In this document: in pieces, positions 12,001 through 25,851 of the stretch
Position numbering within the stretch: the stretch's first letter is position 1
Layout of the letters: each line of letters starts with the position of its first letter
DNA from: Pigoraptor vietnamica
Taxonomy: Eukaryota > Opisthokonta > Filasterea
DNA: 38,215 bases
Reading direction: 5' to 3'
Assembly: GCA_943704525.1 (NCBI GenBank)
Contig: CALSCQ010003053.1
Coordinates: forward strand, 5,001 to 43,215
The notes under the pieces: generated by a model
Seen by the model: the letters and a program-made list of their open reading frames with translations, nothing else
Databases searched by the model: none
What the model was told of the DNA's origin: nothing
Translations under genes and position numbers: made by a program

Positions 12001-12196
12001 ACTCAAGCGCCCGCGTAAGAGCAGAGCGGCGCCGACCACCAAAGCCCGGCACGCCATAGCTGTTCTCTGAGCTCCCAATGACGCTCGGGGCCGCGATGGA
12101 CCCCGTGGCGCCCTGCCATTTCGACGCGCCCGCGCCACTGGCACTCACAAAAGATGAGCCGTCACCGCCGGCTCGGTACTGGCCGGCGGGTGCCAT
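6001..12196 (-). CDS. TmcB/TmcC-like multi-pass membrane protein with PAS domain
   Basis: Eight exons join in frame with GT-AG introns: 12196-11918, 11829-11595, 11439-11040, 10851-10281, 10108-9902, 9761-9439, 9311-7370 and 7227-6001, giving 1727 aa. The ATG at 12196 is the likely start, although the frame is open upstream to 12526. Residues 1 to about 350 hold several membrane helices (for example FYVIITIIVLLLANAAFVG). Residues 385-560 are charged helical repeats (EVNEWYRAASKRIPRSSLLH, then FITYQKHFEAAQRND) typical of the TPR-like part of Dictyostelium tiny-macrocyst proteins TmcB/TmcC. A PAS-like domain spans about 620-760, with the family hallmark IIPCPFSANHNTYIRNYLET across the exon 6/7 junction. 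A long Ser/Pro-rich linker follows, then a C-terminal module with membrane helices near 1130, 1330, 1415 and 1680. A Cys-containing segment between the last helices (CGRYWD, CGLHGQKDDC) looks non-cytosolic. The molecular function of this family is not established; the PAS domain suggests sensing. Confidence 0.88.
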
Positions 12197-13086
12197 CTCA
12201 GTCGCGCGCGGTGACGACCGGAACTCACGATGGAACCGCACTCGGACGCGCAGAGCAATTCCGTGCTTGAAATGGTCGGGGGGAGGAAGGGACGACTCGA
12301 ATCCTCGTGCGGTGTACAAAAGGTTTTCCCTCCGAGCGTGCAAATGGTTTGCCCGCCTTTTTTTCTTTTCGCGATTCGAGTTCAGTTGATGTGCCGAAGC
12401 GCCGACAGTTTGCAACGCTACTCGCCTGCTACTGAAGATGCGCACATTGGCGCAAACACGCACCGGCACACAGTCAAAGGCGTCGCCGCATGTTCGGCGA
12501 AAAGACGCACTGAATGCAACGTGCATGGAGAGTGCACGATGGTTAGGAGCAAAGCGGGCGCTATTGAGGTTTTTACGAGAAAGCGGGGGACAAACATATG
12601 ACTCGCATAATTATTTATTTTACTATGAATTAAGTATGAATGTTGAGTTAATTAAATTTGCGGCAGTCTAAAATGGACCAGTGGTTCGTTTTCGGTGAAT
12701 GCTCTCCCTTTCGATGGAGCCTCCGCTGTGTCAAATTTAAATCTAAATATAACACGCCGCATTGAACTTCATTGGTGAGGTATGACCACCGAGGAGTGTT
12801 CTCCGAACCACGTCCGGTCGCCGAGGGGTGTCAGCTTTTAATTCAACTGACATCAAAACTAACACATTCAACTCCGTCCGGTCATGTCCTTGGAAAAACT
12901 GGCTCTGTACCAACTGTCCAGTACCTGTTCTTCGGGGCTTTCTCGCACCAGCGCACGTCAAGTTTGCGCCCATTGCGGAGCTGACTGCCACCTTCGCACC
13001 CTTGCTTTGCCAGGATCTTAGCCTGTTGAAAAATACATACAGACATTCAATTGCCGCATGGCGGGCCTTCACTGCACACTTGGCTG
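12197..13086. other. Spacer between ALG10 (3' end) and the Tmc-like gene (5' end), with an AT-rich island
   Basis: 890 bp with both neighbours on the minus strand, so it carries the ALG10 3' end and the Tmc-like promoter and 5' UTR. About 12595-12760 is markedly AT-rich (ATTATTTATTTTACTATG, ATTTAAATCTAAATAT) in otherwise GC-rich DNA. No frame in it resembles a known protein, and I see no terminal inverted repeats around the AT-rich block. Confidence 0.5.
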
Positions 13087-13314
13087 TCACCACATGAACC
13101 GCTGCAACGAGCCGTCGGGCCACCTGAACGGCGCGTAAAGGAATAGGCCCAAGACGACCACATTGACCACTGCGTACAGAGTAGCCTCGGCCGCAAGTTG
13201 CCGCCCTTGCAAAAGCGGCATGTGAAGGCGCACCAGTACGAATCTGTGGGAAGGCATGGCCGCAGTTAGCCGACGTATGTGTGTGTGTGTGTGTGTGTGT
13301 GCGTGTGTGTCTGT

Positions 13315-13355
<41 letters not shown>

Positions 13356-16051
13356 GTGTGTGTGTGGTTGTGTTTTTGTGTGTTCGTGCACGTGTGTGTG
13401 TGACACAATTTGGTGAGCACTTACGGAATGATAAAATATCGCGGCTCCACAAGTGGGGCAAACGCCAGTACAGCAATGGTTGCACCAGTAAATACAATTC
13501 GCCAGAGTGCGGGCCGGATATGCGCAGCGTCTGCGTGGGATTACCGTCCTTCGTGAGCCCTCCGTGCGTGCGTGCGTGGTCGTTGTCAGTGTGCGTTGTA
13601 TGCGAGCGTATATGTGCGTGCGTTTCTTCGTACGAATACGCGAACCTTTGACGCACTGTAACCCACCGAGCACAAGCCACAACGACCACGCGCAGAACAA
13701 GTAGAGGGGCACTGGCAGGTACTTTGCGAACTCATACTTGAGGAAGAATCGACGCCACAGGTGAAAGGGAAAGTGGCGGTTGTCCGCGAGCAGATAGCGA
13801 TGGACCACGCTGCGAAGAGGATATATTCAAACATGAGATAGAGTGTGTCTGGGACACAGACAGACCATGTTCGCGAGAAGTAAAACGGGTGCAACAACTG
13901 ACGAACTTGGTGGCGATTGGCGTCCACATGCACACGCACCTGTACCGTCGCACGGCCACGAAGAACAGAACGAGCCAAAAAAGTGCCCAAAAGACAAGTT
14001 GCCCGCGCTGTCGACTCGTAAGGCTACGACGTTGCGGCAATTGTGTGCACGTCAGCACACACAGGAATAGCGGCCCCGGGCGCTTCACGCAGGCACGCGC
14101 GGACGTGTGTGCACGACCAAACATAGCCACGCATACGCACCGGGATCGGCGGAGGCCAAATATCTTGAGCGCTCGGACAAACTGCCCCTCCGAAAAGACG
14201 GTAGTGAAGGAGAGCGCGCCCGTGAATGCGAGAAAATAGAGCGGCTGGGCGAGGTGCAGCGTGCTTTCGTGGCTCGACCGATCGCCTGCGAAACTCTCGG
14301 GGTGAGACACCAGTGCGGACGCAACTCCATCCATCCGTGGTGTAAAAAAGAAGGGCAAATGAAGACCGGGGCTGGAAAGCGTGGGCCCACACTCGATGAA
14401 GAGGCACCACTTGCGCGGTACCACTTGCGCGACAGCCCACATTCTAACGGGGCGTATGCAACACACCAGTCCTGGAGGGAATTCGAGTGCGATGCAATAG
14501 ATAAGAACGGGATCGAAAGGGCACTCACCGACCACAATGCCGTTGTTCCACACGACGAAGGACGCAAACGCAACCATGTCGAGGGCGTACGGCCACACGA
14601 CGGGAAGAAGGTGCGGAATGCACCGCACGACAGCGCCCACGAACGCAGACACTGGGTGTCGCGCACGCACATCAGCACATCCCACACGTGCCGTCAATCA
14701 AGGTGCCAATAGGTGAAACAGACGTTGTCTGCCCCGGGCGGATCCGGGCGACCAGTTCCATCATAGCTACAAACCACAACACGTCTGCGACATCATCCAA
14801 GTACGACATTGCCACGGTGTTCTCAACAAGAGTGTGGCGCATGCTGCGAAGAAGAGTGTACGTTCCATGAGGCGAACAGACAAGACAAGCTCAGACTCAA
14901 ATGCCCACCCTCCGAGAGCGGCGTCCGCCCAGTGTCCGTGGCATTGTACTCGCTGAGGAGGCGTGGGAGGGCCGTCGATGCCGCAATAAATGCAACCCAC
15001 ACGGCGTTCGTCTGGCGGAACCCGAACGCCGCAAGCCCCGCCTGAAGGTTGAGGGAGGTTCAGAAGAAGAGAACAACGTCCGGGAATGCATTAAAACGGA
15101 AAATAAAGGCTTCGAACGGACAATAGAAGGCTTCGAAGGGAAAATAGAAGGCTTCGAACGGGCATCGGAACGGAAAGAAGGCGCAAGCAGAAAAAAAGAG
15201 AGAACTCCTTGAGACAGCGCAAGACAACACACACAGGGGCGATGGGGGCGGCCTTGTGACAGTGCGCATGCATGTCCACATCGTATCCGTGCGCTTTCGT
15301 ACCAGAGCAGCGCCCACGTGTCGGCCCCGCAGCGACAGCCAGTAGGCGAGAAGGACGAAGAACAGCGACCCGGCATCCGTGTAATAGAGAAAGTTGAAGA
15401 AAAAGAGGACGGGCATCGTCGCAAGCAGCAGGGCATTCGCGGCGCTCTCGTAGCGAAGGCTGTCGACATGTCGTCGTATGATGCTGCCGCCGTGGATGGC
15501 CATCAGGCAGCGGTAGATCAGCACGGCGTTGCCAATGGCAAAGGCGAGGTTTGTGCCGCGCAGAACGGCAGTCGAGGCGCATGCAGTGCTGACGGGGATG
15601 CCGAGTACGAGCGACGCCGCCTCCAGGGCCGTGACAGCCACAACGTACCTGTGTGCGAAGGATGGGCAGGTGTTCGAGTTAATCAAGCGTAACATTGCAA
15701 GCAAAACCATTGAGAAATACAACTACCGTAGGCAATCTCATGTGCACGGATCTAGAGAGGCCGGAGAAGGACGGGGCAGTCGCACTCACAGCCCGGGAAG
15801 GGTCGTGATCATGGGATCCCATTCGGCGTATCGACGTCCGCAGTAAACTTGCGCCTGTTTGCAGTGGAAGAACTCATCCTAACGCGAAAGAGGCAAAGGG
15901 GAGGCGCGGCGAGATGTGAGTTTGAGAGGAACAGTCGAGGCAAAAGGTGTACATACGCACGCAAAAATATACGTCCACACACTCTCTTCTCGCTAACGCC
16001 AGACGTCCTCTCACATAATCACACAGACAGCATTCTCAGGCGCCTACACGT

Positions 16052-16100
<49 letters not shown>

Positions 16101-16444
16101 GCACACATGACAGGCAGGCCACACTGCCATCCCCACCATGTATGGCTCGGCTTGCATCACACACACAGCATACCACACGTCCACACACACACACTCACTC
16201 ACACACACGACAGGTAGACGACACTCCCATCCCCACCATGTATGGCTCGGCTTGCATCACACACACAGCATACCGAGGCCCTTACACGTCCACACACACA
16301 CACACACACACACAACAGGTAGGCCACATTCCCATCCCACACCATGTATGGCTCGGCTTGCGTCCTGTTTACCAGCCACGCGACGACACCCAACGACAAG
16401 GCATACGCGACAACGGCCGCAGCCGTCTCTCGCGTACTCCACAT
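13087..16444 (-). CDS. ALG10: ALG10, dolichyl-phosphate-glucose alpha-1,2-glucosyltransferase
   Basis: ALG10 adds the third, terminal glucose to the dolichol-linked oligosaccharide in the ER lumen, completing Glc3Man9GlcNAc2 for N-glycosylation. Exons: 16444-16343, 15878-15790, 15648-15303, 15041-14950, 14842 to about 14740, 14651-14529, 14285-14141, 14023-13940, 13809-13667, 13530-13425 and 13243-13087. Family hallmarks appear in order: EPYM/DEFFHCKQAQVYC and WDPMITTLPGLY (exons 1-3), FRQTNAVWVAF (exon 4), WPYALDMVAF and NNGIVVGDRSSHESTLHLAQ (exons 6-7), HRYLLADNRHFPFHLWRR (exon 9), VEPRYFIIPFVLVRLHMP (exons 10-11), and the C terminus QRFMW, matching the end of human ALG10 as I recall it. 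Many hydrophobic segments agree with a multi-pass ER enzyme. Intron phases fit everywhere except the exon 5/6 junction, where I found no donor of the right phase. Exon 1 encodes the N-terminal membrane helix. Confidence 0.93.
13276..13414. repeat. (GT)n-rich tract in ALG10 intron 10
   Basis: Plus-strand GT dinucleotides with a few GC, CT and TT interruptions fill most of the intron between ALG10 exons 10 and 11 (13244-13424). On the coding strand this is (CA)n. The Cys-Val or His-Thr frames it creates are not genes. Confidence 0.9.
16053..16098. repeat. (CA)23 microsatellite in ALG10 intron 1
   Basis: About 46 bp of uninterrupted CA lies inside ALG10 intron 1, next to the 100-bp tandem repeat described separately. 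On the coding strand it reads (TG)n. Confidence 0.9.
16100..16366 (-). repeat. Three tandem copies (~100 bp) of the ALG10 exon 1/intron 1 boundary
   Basis: A block holding the end of exon 1 and its splice donor occurs three times. The cores start at 16138, 16238 and 16343 (periods 100 and 105 bp). Each core, read on the coding strand, is GCAAGCCGAGCCATACATG followed by a GT donor. The copy at 16343-16364 is the true exon end (GTGTGG). The other two lie in the intron with donor-like GTGGGG, and CA-rich spacers separate the copies. Confidence 0.88.
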
Positions 16445-16532
16445 TTATGTGCGGACTGAATCAAATACGGAGCTTTAAGCACCGACGGTGCGCCGCTCTC
16501 TCCAAGATGTCGCAGAAAGGAGGTGCTTAGGA

Positions 16533-16605
<73 letters not shown>

Positions 16606-18064
16606 AGAGGGAGTGACTACGGGTGCGCGCGCGTGTTGGGAAATCTTAAGCGTCAGTGTTCATCATGCGTGTCGGTCATCGTACAGAGTTGACTGCGACC
16701 GGGCTGTAAGAGTGGTCACCGTCGAAGTGGAGCATCTTCCGGCCGAAGGTATGCTTCAGGGTGAGGGTTATCGGCTGTTTCATCTTATCGCCTTTTCTTC
16801 CCTCCGTTTCATCGCTGTCGTTCTCGTCTCATGTGGTTACGTGCGCCCGTGCGTGCACAAACTGATCTCCCAAACAGTACAAAGGAACGAAGCCGTGCGA
16901 TTCATATTGCCCTGCTGAAGAACGAACAGACAAACACCGGGCTTGCAATCAGGACAGAAATTGCATCCCCACTGTCGTAATCTCTGTAGTTCCCGCTTCA
17001 AAAGTGCCAGTAAAATACACTGAACCCACGGAGACCAAGGTTCGTGTTCGAATCCCCCATTGGCCAACACAACAGCTCCAAGACGTGTCGAGTAGGGCAC
17101 TGGCTCGGTGTCAGTGAATGACTCAGTGTGGACGGTCTCAACAGTGTTGTAACAGCGACCCGTCAAGCCTTCAATTACATTATGCACGCGGCAATCCATG
17201 CGCCGTTAAACGAAGGGAAAACAGACACTTCATTAGTGGTGAGTGGCACATCTTTTGTGTGTGTGACCGGGAGGGTGGAGAGTTTGGCTTGGCTGTGAAA
17301 ACGGCGGGAACCGCGAACCCCACATTCCAGTGAGGCAGGACACAAATAAATTTGGAAATCGTGCGAAATTTCATGCGAAAAAATTGAATTTTTCAATTTG
17401 AAGACACCGAGGAACTGACGGACACTGGTGAGAGAGATGGGCAAGCAGCAACTGTTGTGTGTTGCCGTGTGTGTGTGGGCGCATGCGGCCCACTACTTGC
17501 GCCGTTCGTGCCTGTCTCTCCCTCTTCGCAGCAGGCGCTCCAGCACTCGGCCATAACGGTTGAAGTTGGGACCTCCCAACTGGCACTTTTACATCGGCCT
17601 GCACGCGGACATTGGCACGCACACAAACTGAAACGCAGCTACTGCGCCACTCGAGGCAACACCTTGGTCGTGCGCGTTACAACGTCGACTGTGGCGACTG
17701 ATCTCCCGTGTTATTTTTCGAAAGAGGGGAATCGACGAGGGCGAACTCGCTGCGCATCTTCGCTTTCTAACCATTCCAGAACGTGTGCCGAGCCCCTCGT
17801 CAACCCGAGTTCTTACGGCGGGCACCATTAGCGCGCACTCGCTCTTGGCATTCGACGTCCCTCTCCCGCCTCGCATGCGCTGCGTGCGCAAGACGGGGCG
17901 GCGGTGCGACGCCGTCGACGTAGCGGTGAAGACTTCACACCGGTTGGGCTATCCGCTATAATCCCTCCCCGTTTTCTTCACACTCTACACGCACGTTTAC
18001 GCGTGGATGACGGCGCGCTCGTGAGGCCCAGCATGGGACCATCGCGCGCGTGTGTGGAGGGAGG
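16445..18064. other. Divergent intergenic region between ALG10 and the RhoGAP-FAM13 gene
   Basis: 1.6 kb between two divergent starts; it should hold both promoters. It contains the (TG)n tract at 16534-16602, a small AT-rich stretch at 17340-17400 with a perfect 8-bp-stem inverted repeat (AAATTGAA/TTCAATTT, 17381-17399), and a TATA-like CTATAAT near 17955, about 105 bp before the RhoGAP ATG. Short open frames here (such as minus 16837-17199) match nothing I know. Confidence 0.5.
16534..16602. repeat. (TG)34 microsatellite upstream of ALG10
   Basis: An uninterrupted TG run of about 69 bp begins 90 bp upstream of the ALG10 start codon. It is one of very few long dinucleotide runs in this window lying outside an intron, although it may be within the ALG10 5' UTR or promoter. 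Confidence 0.92.
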
Positions 18065-23685
<5,621 letters not shown>

Positions 23686-24159
23686 GCAGTGCGTGTGCGT
23701 GACGCCGTGGTCGTTGTGCCTCCGTGTGGCTATGCCGGAGTTAGGGTTAGGGTTAGGGTCGCATTGCGTCGTGTTATGCAGTCTGATGTGTGTGTCTTCG
23801 CGGGAATGCGCTTGCAATGTTTCCCCTTGCGCCCCGTTCCGTCTGCCATGTCAGCCATCATGTTCCTGCCTTGCGTGCATTGCCGCTGTCTGCGTGCGTG
23901 CGTTATTGTCTGTCGCTTTTGCTTTGGTTCTTCAGTCCACTCGCGTGTCTCGCGGTTGCCGTTGCGTGCTGCGTTGCATCGTTTCTCTTCTCTTCGTCCA
24001 TATGTAAAACACCCGAATGAAATGAGCCTTTGCGGTGTGTCGGTCCCTCTGGCTTACGAGGCACGTTTCAAGCGAAAAGCACATGTGTGTGTGCAGTGTG
24101 CGTCTAGACAGGCACCCATCGAGAAGAGCATCGGGGCGCGCGTGTACACGTGTGTGTTT
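23686..24159. other. Convergent spacer between RhoGAP-FAM13 and the thioesterase gene
   Basis: 474 bp between two convergent stop codons, holding the 3' ends of both genes. It includes three TTAGGG units at 23741-23758. The long plus-strand frame through here has no recognisable protein content. Confidence 0.5.
23741..23758 (+). repeat. Interstitial (TTAGGG)3
   Basis: Three exact tandem TTAGGG units lie 56 bp past the stop codon of the RhoGAP-FAM13 gene. This is the telomere repeat of many eukaryotes, including most amoebozoans and opisthokonts. Genes continue on both sides, so this is not a chromosome end. Confidence 0.9.
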
Positions 24160-24681
24160 TTACATGTTCGCAGAGGGCGCCTTTTGCTGGCAGCGCTCTT
24201 CAAAGCGCGCCGTGTTCACGACAAAGCGCTCGTGCTCCGCCGTCCCAATCGCCTCCTTCTCGTCACGTGCCTCGATGGTGAGGCGGACCTTCTTCCCCTC
24301 CACGGCAACAACCGTCGCCGTCGCCGACACCTGCAGAGAGCGCAAAGCGAATGAACACGACACGTATGCGCTAGCAATTACACACACACATGCACACACA
24401 GCGGATAATCCATTTCACATATTCTCTTGTGCCCTTACCCGCATCCCAACCGGCGTTGCCGCCGTGTGTTTTGCCGAGATGGACGTCCCCACACTGGTCG
24501 AGTCCGCATCGAGCGACTCTGCGAGTGCGCTGACAGCGGCAGCCTCCATGAGTGCGACGAGCTGCGGCGTGCCAAACACGCGCACGGATCCCGAGCCCTG
24601 CGCGATGGCCGTGTGGCGCTCCTCCACCACAAACGACGCCGTGCCGACAAGGCCGGCGGCGAGTGCGCGCGGGGCGGCCAT
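24160..24681 (-). CDS. FlK-like hot-dog thioesterase
   Basis: Two exons, 24681-24439 and 24330-24160, join in phase 0 (donor GTAAGG, acceptor TGCAG) to give 137 aa, the usual size for a single hot-dog domain. The ATG at 24681 is the first in the frame. The sequence follows the fluoroacetyl-CoA thioesterase FlK family: FGTPQLVALMEAAAV, then TSVGTSISAKHTAATPVGMR, then IGTAEHERFVVNTARF. The three catalytic positions of Streptomyces cattleya FlK (Thr42, Glu50, His76) correspond to Thr38, Glu46 and His72 here, with the same spacing. The family hydrolyses acyl-CoA thioesters; the real substrate of this copy is unknown, and fluoroacetyl-CoA need not be it. No targeting signal is obvious. It is transcribed divergently from the membrane protein at 24931. 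Confidence 0.88.
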
Positions 24682-24930
24682 TGCGAGAGAATGGGTTGGA
24701 GAAGAAGAAGAAGAGAGCCGCTGCGATTTGGAAAGAGATGGAAGCCGTGTTTTAGATAAGGGTGACGTCGGCACGATTACCACGTGACGAGCACACAGCC
24801 ATCCACTCTCGATCCGAGTCATTGAAGTTTGTTCCCAAATCATCGGTTTGCGTTGGAGAGCTATTCTCTCGACGCCGTTCGCTGCCAACAGTTGAGAGTC
24901 GCCACACGCAGCGCTTTCCTCCCACACACA
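24682..24930. promoter_or_regulatory. Compact bidirectional promoter region
   Basis: 249 bp separate the divergent start codons of the thioesterase (24681, minus) and the membrane protein (24931, plus). Both promoters must fit here or overlap. A purine-rich run just upstream of the thioesterase ATG (GAAGAAGAAGAAGAGAG, near 24700) and a CACGTG E-box-like hexamer near 24781 are the only motifs I can point to. Confidence 0.45.
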
Positions 24931-25749
24931 ATGCCGGGACCGTTTGCGCATCTTCTCTACGGCCTCGGCGCCGGCGGTGTGCTCGTGCACGCGTCTTCCG
25001 GCCGCTTCTCACTTCGCCACTGCGCCGTGCTTGCCCTCAACGGCCTTGTTGGGCCTGACATTGGCTCGTTTCTCGGGTGGCTCACGTCGGTTGCATCGCC
25101 GCGCTTTTCCGGCGCCGTGATGGACACCGTCCACGACCCGTTTGTGTACGTCGCGTTTGTCTCGCCGATTTTCGCTGTCATCTACGCGCGCCTGTTGTCC
25201 ACGCGGGTTGCGGATGTGATGTTCCCCGAAGTCGAGCACTCGCGTGCACGCGATCTCGGTCTCTCGCCGTCGACGTCCACGCTGCGGCTGTCTCCCTTCC
25301 AGTGCTTTCTGCTGTGCGCTGCGGGCGGGCTCAACCACTTCTATCTCGACACCATCTTTGAGGAGGACGGCAAGACGCCTCTCTTTCGGCGTATCGTCGA
25401 AACGGGCTGGTGGCATGACGTGCCTCCGCTGCAGCCCGTCCACGTGGTGCTTGTGGGCCTCGTCACTTTGACGCTCTTCGTTGGTTTCTTCCGGTGTCGC
25501 GCACTGTGGGCGACGACGAACTCACAAGCGGAAAAGAAGCCTCCCGCCCTGCGCCTGCTCGCGTTTTTCGCGGTTGTCTCGGCAGTCTACTGTGGGCTGC
25601 TGGCGTGGGGGCGCGTGTGGAGCGACCCGCCCTTCCCGCTCGTCGGCGAGGAGGCGGATCTCGGCGTTGTGCCCTTTCACCTCGTCTTTGGCCTACTCCC
25701 CGCGACGCTGTGCGTGTGGTCCATACATGCCAACACAGGATCACACTAG
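24931..25749 (+). CDS. Multi-pass membrane protein, possibly YdjM-like metal-dependent hydrolase
   Basis: A single-exon gene of 272 aa starting at the first ATG after the divergent promoter. Hydrophobic segments lie near residues 30-50, 70-90, 120-134, 170-185, 200-220 and 250-265. Conserved-looking polar residues sit beside them: His7 (FAHLLYGLG), Asp43 (GPDIGSFLGW), His68/Asp69 (VHDPFVYV) and His136/Asp140 (NHFYLDTIFEEDG). The order His, (P)Asp-Ile, then HxxxD after a hydrophobic stretch recalls the bacterial membrane-bound metal-dependent hydrolases of the YdjM/DUF457 type. That is inference from motif spacing, and I do not recognise a close family. Gene model confidence is high; function confidence is low. 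Its stop codon lies 102 bp from the convergent stop of the PHD-SET gene. Confidence 0.75.
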   Translation: MPGPFAHLLYGLGAGGVLVHASSGRFSLRHCAVLALNGLVGPDIGSFLGWLTSVASPRFSGAVMDTVHDPFVYVAFVSPIFAVIYARLLSTRVADVMFPEVEHSRARDLGLSPSTSTLRLSPFQCFLLCAAGGLNHFYLDTIFEEDGKTPLFRRIVETGWWHDVPPLQPVHVVLVGLVTLTLFVGFFRCRALWATTNSQAEKKPPALRLLAFFAVVSAVYCGLLAWGRVWSDPPFPLVGEEADLGVVPFHLVFGLLPATLCVWSIHANTGSH

Positions 25750-25851
25750 CCGCTGTAAGTCGACGTGGTTCGTTCGCGGAACATGGTTTCTATTGCGAGG
25801 ACAAGGAGACACACCGCAACGCACAACAACGGTCGCGACGATCAGTGGCGA

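Noticed and set aside
12743-13097. Coding remnant downstream of ALG10
   Set aside because: Frames on both strands are short and resemble nothing known; this is most simply the ALG10 3' region.
16100-16366. Possible CRISPR-like array (repeats of similar size with spacers)
   Set aside because: Only three copies, the repeat contains coding sequence and a splice donor, spacers are CA-rich, and the host is a eukaryote.
17041-17070. tRNA or tRNA-derived SINE suggested by a B-box-like GTGTTCGAATCC
   Set aside because: The flanking bases do not form a T stem, and no A box or acceptor stem is present upstream.
16837-17199. Small minus-strand gene of 120 codons
   Set aside because: No domain, no splice partners and no conserved motif could be recognised; it may be chance.
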